5,183 bases of DNA, taken from Campylobacterota bacterium (lineage in GTDB: Bacteria; Campylobacterota; Campylobacteria; Campylobacterales; Sulfurovaceae). The position numbers and the translations under genes were made by a program. Position 1 is the stretch's first letter; each line of letters begins with the position of its first letter. Shown in pieces: positions 1 to 5,183 of the stretch. The stretch lies in contig JAADEQ010000026.1 of the NCBI GenBank assembly GCA_013153345.1, positions 1 to 5,183 of the forward strand. Direction: 5' to 3'. The notes beneath the pieces are model-generated. The model was not told the DNA's origin, ran no database searches, and saw nothing but the letters and a program-made list of their open reading frames with translations.

Positions 1-34
1 GGGAAATAAAATAGAGCTCATTGAAAATATAACT

Positions 35-697
35 CTATAAGCCTAAAAACTCCTTTATAAGTAGCAAATCTTTATAGGCCTCTTTTTTAGCTGAAGGGTT
101 TCTTAAGAGATAGCTTGGATGGTAAGTTGCAATTAACTTATAGCTCTTCATATCAATAATATGGCCTCTAACTTGACTAATAGGGGTCTTATCACCTGTT
201 AGATAATAATATGCAGTTGAACCAAGGGCTACAATAAGCTTTGGTTTTACTATCTCAATCTCTTTTAATAGATAGGGTTTACAGCTTAGAGCCTCCTCTT
301 TTGTTGGAGTTCTATTATTTGGTGGGCGACACTTTACTACATTTGTAATATATACACTACTTCTTGGAATATTTAATACATTCTCAATCATTTTGGTAAG
401 TAGCTGCCCTGCTCTTCCAACAAATGGCCTTCCAATCTCATCTTCGCTAGCTCCGGGTGCCTCTCCTACAAACATTAAGTTACTCTTTATATTCCCCTCT
501 CCAAATACCACCCTTTTTCTACTCTTACTCAAATCACAAAGGTGGCAATTTAATACAATCTTTCTTAACTCCTCAATATTATCTGGTAGCTCCAATTTAT
601 TCTCCTTAAACTCTTCAATTGGCTCTATATACTCTACCCCAAGCTCTTTTAAAACCAAGAGCTTTTTTAGTAATAGAGCCTTATATAGCTTTTTCAT
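35..697 (-). CDS. udg: Family 4 uracil-DNA glycosylase (4Fe-4S type)
   Basis: Cytoplasmic base-excision repair enzyme that removes uracil arising from cytosine deamination or dUTP misincorporation. The 220-residue protein carries the family 4 signatures. Four cysteines (C51, C54, C123, C139) are spaced as the 4Fe-4S ligands. A GEAPG active-site motif lies at 78-82, followed by GRPFVGRAGQLL at 89-100. NVVKCRPPNNRTP lies at 119-131 and the HPS motif at 193-195. It closely resembles what I recall of the Thermotoga maritima enzyme. The UdgX-specific KRRIH insertion is absent, so the UdgX subtype is unlikely. The 50 residues before C51 are K/L-rich and slightly longer than in many relatives. The start is supported by AGGA six bases upstream. 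The first 17 bases overlap the 3' end of the RND permease gene, which implies translational coupling. It is the last complete gene of the operon in this window. Confidence 0.95.
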   Translation of the reverse strand: MKKLYKALLLKKLLVLKELGVEYIEPIEEFKENKLELPDNIEELRKIVLNCHLCDLSKSRKRVVFGEGNIKSNLMFVGEAPGASEDEIGRPFVGRAGQLLTKMIENVLNIPRSSVYITNVVKCRPPNNRTPTKEEALSCKPYLLKEIEIVKPKLIVALGSTAYYYLTGDKTPISQVRGHIIDMKSYKLIATYHPSYLLRNPSAKKEAYKDLLLIKEFLGL

Positions 698-3600
698 CTC
701 TTATCCTATAGATAGTTGCAAATAGCAAAGGGATATAGATTAAATTTAAAATAGTAGCCCAAGCAACTCCAAACCCAAGAGCAATTGCCATTGGCTGAAT
801 TATTAAAGCTTGTCCACTTGCAAAAAATATTAGTGTTGAGAGCCCTAAAATAGTGGTAATAGAGGTTAACATAATAGGTCTTAATCTTGTAGTAGCCCTT
901 TTTGCTATCTCTTTTAGACTCTTAGCCTCTTTAATAAAAAGAAGCATAATAATAGCATCATTAACAACCACTCCAGCAAGTCCAACAATTCCCATAAGTC
1001 CTGGCATTGTTAAATTAATCCCCATAACATAATTTCCAACCAATGCCCCAAGAATGGAGAGTGGAATTACACTAAGCACTATCAAAGGAAGCACTAAAGA
1101 GTTAAACATCAAAACCAAAGAGATAAAGATTAAAAACATCGCAATGATAGCTGCTTCTTTCATCTCCATAAATACCTTTTTATTCTCTTTTGCCTCCCCT
1201 TTAATCTTAAATTTATACCCCATCTTCCTTAGCTCATCTAAAGTTGGTTTTAATCTTTTCATAACCTCTGATGCAGTAATTACCCCCTTTTTTGTTTGGG
1301 CAGTAACACTCCAAACTCTTTGGCCATCCTCTTTATAGATAATTAAAGGTGAGGTTTGGTAGATAAAATCTACAATCTCTTTTAGAGCAACCCTTTTGCT
1401 CCTATCAGGCGTATAGATTAATAGATTCTTAATATTAAAATCTCTATCTTTATTCTCATCACTAAGCTTCATTCTAATAATTCCAATATCTCCTAACATC
1501 TTGCCATATTCAGCCTCTAGAAATAGTCCTCGCAATGAGTTAATTAGATACTTTTCACTAAATCCAAGCTCTTGTCCATATCTATTTATCTTTAACTTAA
1601 GCTCCAAAGGGCCATCTTTTTTATTAGAGCTAACCCCCATTACTCCTTCTATCTTTTTTAACTCCTCCATTAATTTGTTAATAGCAAAATCTACATTTAG
1701 TTTTGAATTCTCTATTACTCCAATCTCTATATCATTTCCAACAACACCGGTTTGAGGAACATAAATAGTTAGCTCCTTAAAGATTTTTGTCCCATTAATC
1801 TCTTTTTTCTCAAACTCTTTTATAACCTTTTGAGCATCCTCTAATATCTCAAATGCACTCTTTTGCCTAACCATATTTGAGCTATCATACTCTAGTGAAA
1901 GGTATGGATTTATATATTTATCAAAAAAGTTTTGAGGAGCTCTCTCTTTTAGATTAATAAAGATATGAAATAGATGCTCTCCACTCTCAAAACTATTATC
2001 AGGATTAAACTTTATTCCAACAATTGATGTAATTGAAGCTACATCTGTGCCACTTAGAGCTTGAAGCAAAGCCTTCTCTAAAGGAAGCATTAATGCTTGA
2101 GTCTCTTTTAGCTTGCTATTTACATCAACCTTTCCACTAAGATATATCTGCTCTGCATCAAACTTTGGAAATAGCTCAAATTTAGAGTTTTTTAACATCA
2201 AAAAGGTAGTTACTAAAATAGCAACTACTAATATAGCTAAAGAGCTCTTTTTATATCTTAATAAAAAGTATAATATTTTTTCATAAATGCTCTTTAAAGT
2301 CTCCCAAAAACGGCTCTTTTTATGAGAAAACTCAATTTTGCCAATGCTAAATAGCTCCTTTGCATGCAAAGGCAAAAAGTAAAAAGCCTCAAACAAAGAG
2401 CTAAGAAGCAAAATTGAAATCATTACAGGTAAAATTTTAATAAACATCCCCATCTTACCACTCATAATTAGAAGTGGCAAAAAGGCAAAGATAGTTGTTG
2501 CAGTAGCAGTCAAGACTGCTGGAAACATCTCAACTGCTCCATCAATTGCCGCCTCTTTTGGAGTCTTTCCCATCTCTAAATGCCTAAATATATTTTCTGC
2601 AACAACAATTGCCTCATCAACCAACATCCCAAGAGCAAGCAAAACCCCAAGCATCGAGAGCATATTTATACTATACCCCAAATAGTTAGCCACAATTAAA
2701 CCTATAAAGAAGCTTGTTGGAATTCCAAGGGCTACTACCAAAGAGATTCGCCAATTTACACTCAAAAATATAGAGATAAAGACCAAAATCAATCCAAACA
2801 TAATATTTGAAGTTACTAAATTTATTCTATTTCTAATCCAAATAGAGGTATCAGTATAGACCTCAAAATTTATATCTTTATACTCTTTACTAAACTCTCT
2901 TAAAATCTCTCTAACTCTTTTGCTAAGCTCAATTGCATTACCCTTTTTAGACTTTGTAACATTTAGTGAGATATTCTCTTTTCCATTGAAGTTTGAAATC
3001 TCTTTTGAGTCACTAAGTCCAAAACTTACATTTGCAATATCTTTTAATCTAACCTTAACCCCTCCAATATTTAAAATTGTATTTTGAAGTCTTTTAACCT
3101 CTTTCTCTCCATTAACAGAAGAGATATAGACCTTATTCCCTCTAAATTTTATAGTTCCAGCTGGATAGATTGAGCTCAAAGAGCTAATAGCACTATATAC
3201 TAACTCTTTAGTTAAGTTATAAGCCTCAATCTTTTTATTATTAAGCTCAATTTTTATCTCATAATCTGCATCCCCTCTAATATCGATATTTCCAAGTTCT
3301 TTGATTTGACTTAGACGACTCTTTAGAGCCTTTGCAGCCTCAAGTAACCTCTCTTTTGGAACATCTCCAGAGATTGCAATTAAGAGCAAAGGAAACTGAT
3401 GAACCAAAATCTTAGCAACAGGCTCATCCATATCTGAGGGTAAATCTTTTTTATTATTTGCAATTACATCTTTTACATCATTTAATACCTCTACAGGATT
3501 TGCATCCTCTTTTAAATCTAGAGTTATTGTAAATACCCCATTTCTAATATTAGAGGTTATCTCATCTATATTATCAACATTTTTTAAATCCTCTTCAATC

Positions 3601-3803
3601 TCCTTTACAGCCATCTTATCCAAAATATCACCACTTGCTCCAACATATCCTCCACTAACTACAATCTTATCAAGCTCAGTTGAAGGGAGCAGCTCTTTTG
3701 GAATCTTCTTATAGGCAAATATTGCTAAAATTAACATTAAGATAAAGAGAATATGATTTAAGATAGCCTTCTCAACTGCAAAGCGAACAAACGCTCTTAT
3801 CAT
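681..3803 (-). CDS. RND-superfamily (AcrB/HAE-like) transporter permease
   Basis: Inner-membrane proton-driven exporter of the AcrB/NolG type. Its 1040 residues match the family length, with no frameshift. The layout is the duplicated RND one: TM1 about 14-31, periplasmic loop about 32-332, TM2-6 about 333-478, TM7 about 520-537, second periplasmic loop about 540-880, TM8-12 about 882-1030. TM4 carries GMLVDEAIVVAEN (392-404), with D396-E397 where AcrB has D407-D408. TM10 carries VVNDAI (946-951), with N948-D949 where AcrB has K940-N941. The RLRP region at 973-976 and T980 match the AcrB R971/T978 segment. The substrate cannot be read from sequence. No membrane-fusion protein or outer-membrane channel is encoded nearby, so it may use partners elsewhere or belong to a less studied RND subgroup. 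Its ATG overlaps the FtsL-like stop codon by 4 nt (ATGA), and GAGG lies seven bases upstream. Confidence 0.93.
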   Translation of the reverse strand: MIRAFVRFAVEKAILNHILFILMLILAIFAYKKIPKELLPSTELDKIVVSGGYVGASGDILDKMAVKEIEEDLKNVDNIDEITSNIRNGVFTITLDLKEDANPVEVLNDVKDVIANNKKDLPSDMDEPVAKILVHQFPLLLIAISGDVPKERLLEAAKALKSRLSQIKELGNIDIRGDADYEIKIELNNKKIEAYNLTKELVYSAISSLSSIYPAGTIKFRGNKVYISSVNGEKEVKRLQNTILNIGGVKVRLKDIANVSFGLSDSKEISNFNGKENISLNVTKSKKGNAIELSKRVREILREFSKEYKDINFEVYTDTSIWIRNRINLVTSNIMFGLILVFISIFLSVNWRISLVVALGIPTSFFIGLIVANYLGYSINMLSMLGVLLALGMLVDEAIVVAENIFRHLEMGKTPKEAAIDGAVEMFPAVLTATATTIFAFLPLLIMSGKMGMFIKILPVMISILLLSSLFEAFYFLPLHAKELFSIGKIEFSHKKSRFWETLKSIYEKILYFLLRYKKSSLAILVVAILVTTFLMLKNSKFELFPKFDAEQIYLSGKVDVNSKLKETQALMLPLEKALLQALSGTDVASITSIVGIKFNPDNSFESGEHLFHIFINLKERAPQNFFDKYINPYLSLEYDSSNMVRQKSAFEILEDAQKVIKEFEKKEINGTKIFKELTIYVPQTGVVGNDIEIGVIENSKLNVDFAINKLMEELKKIEGVMGVSSNKKDGPLELKLKINRYGQELGFSEKYLINSLRGLFLEAEYGKMLGDIGIIRMKLSDENKDRDFNIKNLLIYTPDRSKRVALKEIVDFIYQTSPLIIYKEDGQRVWSVTAQTKKGVITASEVMKRLKPTLDELRKMGYKFKIKGEAKENKKVFMEMKEAAIIAMFLIFISLVLMFNSLVLPLIVLSVIPLSILGALVGNYVMGINLTMPGLMGIVGLAGVVVNDAIIMLLFIKEAKSLKEIAKRATTRLRPIMLTSITTILGLSTLIFFASGQALIIQPMAIALGFGVAWATILNLIYIPLLFATIYRIRDEKAI
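704..707 (-). promoter_or_regulatory. Shine-Dalgarno of the uracil-DNA glycosylase gene
   Basis: AGGA on the minus strand, six bases before the ATG at 697. It lies inside the last codons of the RND permease gene. It supports the 697 start and reinitiation or coupling between the two genes. Confidence 0.6.
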
Positions 3804-4060
3804 AAATCTTCCTCATTAATCTCCACTACTCTTTTTCTCTCTGATTCATAATTATATAATGGGTCAGAGATAGTATTTTTATACTTAAGTCTCTCAATCT
3901 TTAGCTTCACAATACTTTGCTCCTCTTTTAGAGCATTAATCTTGGTAGAGATTTTTTGAATATCTCTACTTAAATAGTATATCTCATTAGCAATATAGAC
4001 CTTTACTAGAAGCAAAAAGGTAATCACTGCAATTAGAATAATAATCTCTTTTGAAGACAT
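3800..4060 (-). CDS. FtsL-like small bitopic membrane coiled-coil protein
   Basis: Small protein of 86 residues, probably the divisome factor FtsL, which with FtsB and FtsQ activates septal peptidoglycan synthesis. The visible architecture is a five-residue cytoplasmic tail, one hydrophobic membrane segment at about 6-24, and a periplasmic coiled coil. Hydrophobic residues L30, I34, I37, I41, L44, V51, I55 and L58 keep 3-4 heptad spacing, broken only by Q48. The C-terminal tail (about 62-86) is charged and lacks the R-I-E...A...L-G-M ending common in FtsL. The identification therefore rests on topology and on position directly after rsmH, the usual place of ftsL; sequence identity does not establish it. 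A DivIC/FtsB-type protein is the main alternative. It starts 2 nt after the rsmH stop, with AAGGA (4067-4071) six bases upstream. Its stop overlaps the RND start by ATGA. Confidence 0.75.
   Translation of the reverse strand: MSSKEIIILIAVITFLLLVKVYIANEIYYLSRDIQKISTKINALKEEQSIVKLKIERLKYKNTISDPLYNYESERKRVVEINEEDL
3811..3814 (-). promoter_or_regulatory. Shine-Dalgarno of the RND permease gene
   Basis: GAGG on the minus strand, seven bases before the ATG at 3803. It sits inside the final codons of the FtsL-like gene. It fixes the RND start and fits termination-reinitiation at the ATGA overlap. Confidence 0.65.
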
Positions 4061-4062
4061 CT

Positions 4063-4992
4063 TTATTCCTTAAATTTAAATACTCTAAGCTTTGCACTTC
4101 TACTTCTAGGATTTTTTTCAATCTCCTCTTTTGAGGCAACAATTGGCTTTTTAGTAACCTCAACTCCCAAATTATTATCCCCTCCACACTCACATCTCAT
4201 AACCTCAGCAGGACATATACACCTCTTAGCCCACTTTCTAAATCTTTGCTTTACCAATCTATCTTCAAGAGAGTGAAATGTAATTAGAGCAATAGTTGCT
4301 CCTTTTGGGCGTCTTTCTTCTAAAATATCTAATAGAGCATTAATCTCATCAAGCTCTCTGTTTACCTCAATTCTTAAAGCTTGAAATAGCTGAGTTGCTG
4401 GATGGATTTTGCCTTTTTTCTTTACTACCTCCAATACCAAATTTGCCAACTCTTTACTTGAGCTAATCTCTTTTTTTACTCTATACTCTACTATCTTTTT
4501 TGCTATCTTTTTAGCCTCCCTAATCTCTCCATACTCTCTTAATATCTTTGTTAGCTCATCTAACGAGTAAGAGTTTACTATATCTTTAGCGCTTATAGCA
4601 GAGCTTTGGTCCATTCTCATATCTAACTTATCACTATTAAAACTAAACCCCCTCTCAAGCTTATCAAGCTGCAAAGAAGATACCCCAAAATCTGCCAAAA
4701 GCCCCTTTAGATTAGAAAAATCAATCTCTTTCAAAACCTCAGAAAATGGGCCCTTTTTAAACTCTATTCTATCTTTAAACTCTTTTAGTCTCTTTTTACT
4801 AAACTCAATTGCCTCACTATCTCTATCAATCCCTATCAAATGGATATCTTTATGCTCTTTTAAGATTGCACTTGAGTGACCTCCATACCCTAGCGTAGCA
4901 TCAACAAATACTCCATCTTTTAACTCTTTAAAGCTATCTAACACCTCATTCAATAAAACAGGAATATGAGGAGAATCTTTTATATCACTCAT
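4063..4992 (-). CDS. rsmH: 16S rRNA (cytosine-1402-N4)-methyltransferase RsmH (MraW)
   Basis: SAM-dependent cytoplasmic enzyme that methylates N4 of C1402 in the 16S rRNA decoding centre (E. coli numbering) and helps tune start-codon choice and fidelity. The 309 residues match the family length. Visible motifs are HIPVLL (9-14), the SAM-binding DATLGYGGHS (31-40), GIDRD (54-58), DFGVSSLQLD (101-110), RGFSF (114-118), DMRMD (124-128), HPATQLFQALRIEVN (197-211), FHSLEDR (239-245) and the closing NPRSRSAKLR segment (294-303). A CxC...CxC set (C258, C260, C267, C269) near the C terminus looks like a small metal-binding knuckle, which E. coli RsmH lacks as far as I recall. The ATG at 4992 is preceded by GAGG (4997-5000) with a short four-base spacer. 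It is the first gene of the minus-strand operon and faces the divergent intergenic region. Confidence 0.97.
   Translation of the reverse strand: MSDIKDSPHIPVLLNEVLDSFKELKDGVFVDATLGYGGHSSAILKEHKDIHLIGIDRDSEAIEFSKKRLKEFKDRIEFKKGPFSEVLKEIDFSNLKGLLADFGVSSLQLDKLERGFSFNSDKLDMRMDQSSAISAKDIVNSYSLDELTKILREYGEIREAKKIAKKIVEYRVKKEISSSKELANLVLEVVKKKGKIHPATQLFQALRIEVNRELDEINALLDILEERRPKGATIALITFHSLEDRLVKQRFRKWAKRCICPAEVMRCECGGDNNLGVEVTKKPIVASKEEIEKNPRSRSAKLRVFKFKE
4067..4071 (-). promoter_or_regulatory. Shine-Dalgarno of the FtsL-like gene
   Basis: AAGGA on the minus strand, six bases before the ATG at 4060. It is embedded in the last codons of rsmH. It is good support that this short ORF is translated. 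Confidence 0.65.
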
Positions 4993-5003
4993 TTAGCCTC
5001 TTT

Positions 5004-5028
5004 TTTATTGTTATAATACCACAATAAA
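5004..5028. repeat. Perfect 8-bp inverted repeat centred on the rsmH -10 element
   Basis: Arms TTTATTGT (5004-5011) and ACAATAAA (5021-5028) are exact reverse complements separated by nine bases. The spacer contains the candidate -10 hexamer (5013-5018). There is no T-run in the right place on either strand, so this is not a simple terminator. The geometry fits an operator for a dimeric repressor, or a weak hairpin in a longer leader. The regulator is unknown. Confidence 0.4.
5013..5021 (-). promoter_or_regulatory. Candidate extended -10 promoter of the rsmH operon
   Basis: The minus strand reads TGG-TATTAT, an extended -10 element (TGn plus hexamer), 20 bases before the rsmH ATG. There is no clear -35, which is usual for Campylobacterota sigma-70 promoters. 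A leader of only about a dozen bases is implied. A competing perfect TATAAT lies further upstream at 5040-5045 and would give a longer leader. The sequence does not decide between them. Confidence 0.4.
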
Positions 5029-5039
5029 GTTTGGGCTAG

Positions 5040-5045
5040 ATTATA
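5040..5045 (-). promoter_or_regulatory. Alternative -10 box (TATAAT) for the rsmH operon
   Basis: A perfect TATAAT on the minus strand with A/T-rich sequence upstream. A start about seven bases downstream would give a leader of roughly 40 nt that includes the dyad at 5004-5028. It may be the main promoter, with the 5013-5021 element secondary, or the reverse. Confidence 0.4.
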
Positions 5046-5092
5046 TTTTTTATATCTTAAATCTAAATTGATTTTTACATTTTAATTTATTT

Positions 5093-5104
5093 TATGATAT
5101 CATA
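5093..5104. repeat. 12-bp perfect palindrome in the divergent intergenic region
   Basis: TATGATATCATA is its own reverse complement. The left half, TATGAT, is also a plausible -10 hexamer for the plus-strand gene, following T-tracts at 5072-5093 typical of Campylobacterota promoters. It could be an operator overlapping that promoter. In sequence this A/T-rich, a 12-bp palindrome can also arise by chance. Confidence 0.35.
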
Positions 5105-5116
5105 CCACCATATAGT
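5093..5116 (+). promoter_or_regulatory. Candidate promoter region of the truncated plus-strand gene
   Basis: Two possible -10 hexamers are seen on the plus strand: TATGAT (5093-5098) and TATAGT (5111-5116). Upstream is a run of phased T-tracts and a weak TTGATT (5068-5073), 19 bases before the first hexamer. Either would give a leader of about 25-45 nt to the ATG at 5147. Confidence 0.35.
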
Positions 5117-5132
5117 AAGAGGGATTTAATAT

Positions 5133-5138
5133 AAAAGG
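5133..5138 (+). promoter_or_regulatory. Shine-Dalgarno of the truncated plus-strand gene
   Basis: AAAAGG lies eight bases before the ATG at 5147. It is the main evidence that a real gene begins there. Confidence 0.5.
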
Positions 5139-5146
5139 TTGAAGCA

Positions 5147-5183
5147 ATGGATACAAAAGAGATAAAAAATAGGCTAGATATTA
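5147..5183 (+). CDS. Start of a divergent gene, truncated by the window edge
   Basis: Only the first 12 codons are present, reading MDTKEIKNRLDI, open to the end of the window. A Shine-Dalgarno-like AAAAGG at good spacing and upstream promoter-like sequence support a true start. The short stretch is charged and helical, so the protein is probably cytoplasmic. It loosely recalls the N termini of CHC2 zinc-finger/DnaG-type primases (E-I-K-x-R-L-x-I), but 12 residues are far too few to assign a function. It is transcribed away from the rsmH operon and shares the 154-bp intergenic region with it. Confidence 0.55.
   Translation, partial: MDTKEIKNRLDI

Noticed and set aside
11..38. Minus-strand hairpin ATAGAG...CTCTAT followed by TTTATTT after the glycosylase gene, as a terminator
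   Set aside because: The stem is only six A/T-rich base pairs with a 16-nt loop, overlaps the stop codon, and the T-run is interrupted. It is too weak to call.
393..725. Plus-strand open frame of 110 codons antisense to the glycosylase gene
   Set aside because: It is a shadow frame. It is S/L/F-rich as expected from the complement of K/E-rich codons, has no ribosome binding site, and lies opposite a clearly conserved gene.
1054..1755. Two plus-strand open frames (1054-1338, 1501-1755) inside the RND gene
   Set aside because: Both are antisense to conserved RND sequence, and neither has a recognisable domain or start signal.
3987..4193. Minus-strand 68-codon frame spanning the rsmH end and the FtsL-like start
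   Set aside because: It is out of frame with two supported genes and covers the conserved RsmH C-terminal motif.
900..4870. Recurrent short word CTCTTTTAG (minus strand CTAAAAGAG) through the window
   Set aside because: It lies inside coding sequence and reflects frequent Leu-Lys-Glu type codon runs in a low-GC genome. Spacing is irregular and the flanks are unrelated.
1..5183. Search for mobile elements, CRISPR arrays, tRNA/rRNA genes, phase-variable homopolymer tracts or frameshifted genes
   Set aside because: No spaced direct repeats, transposase-like frames, long homopolymer tracts or broken reading frames were seen. The minus strand is covered almost end to end by four intact genes.

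Overview
The window looks like ordinary chromosome from a low-GC Campylobacterota (Epsilonproteobacteria) species. The basis is the A+T-rich, strongly purine-biased coding strand, K/E/I-rich proteins, and an rsmH followed by a tiny FtsL-like gene outside a full dcw division cluster. The genus cannot be fixed by eye.

Layout: almost the whole window is one compact minus-strand operon, read from right to left. The order is rsmH (4992-4063), a small FtsL-like membrane coiled-coil protein (4060-3800), a full-length RND-superfamily transporter permease of 1040 residues (3803-681), and a family 4 uracil-DNA glycosylase (697-35). The junctions are 2 nt apart, a 4-nt ATGA overlap, and a 17-nt overlap. 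Each start has a Shine-Dalgarno-like sequence inside the upstream gene, so the four genes are very probably co-transcribed and translationally coupled. A 154-bp A+T-rich divergent intergenic region (4993-5146) holds candidate promoters for both directions and two dyad-symmetric sequences. A plus-strand gene starts at 5147 and is cut off after 12 codons.

The operon mixes functions: 16S rRNA methylation (RsmH), probable divisome assembly (FtsL-like), proton-driven export (RND permease) and repair of deaminated cytosine (UDG). The first two are the conserved head of the classical dcw cluster. The transporter takes the place where ftsI would normally follow, and no membrane-fusion or outer-membrane partner gene is visible. 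No mobile element, CRISPR array, tRNA, rRNA or broken gene was seen. I found no convincing undescribed system. The points most worth checking are the lone RND permease in this operon, its altered proton-relay residues, and the dyad centred on the rsmH promoter.
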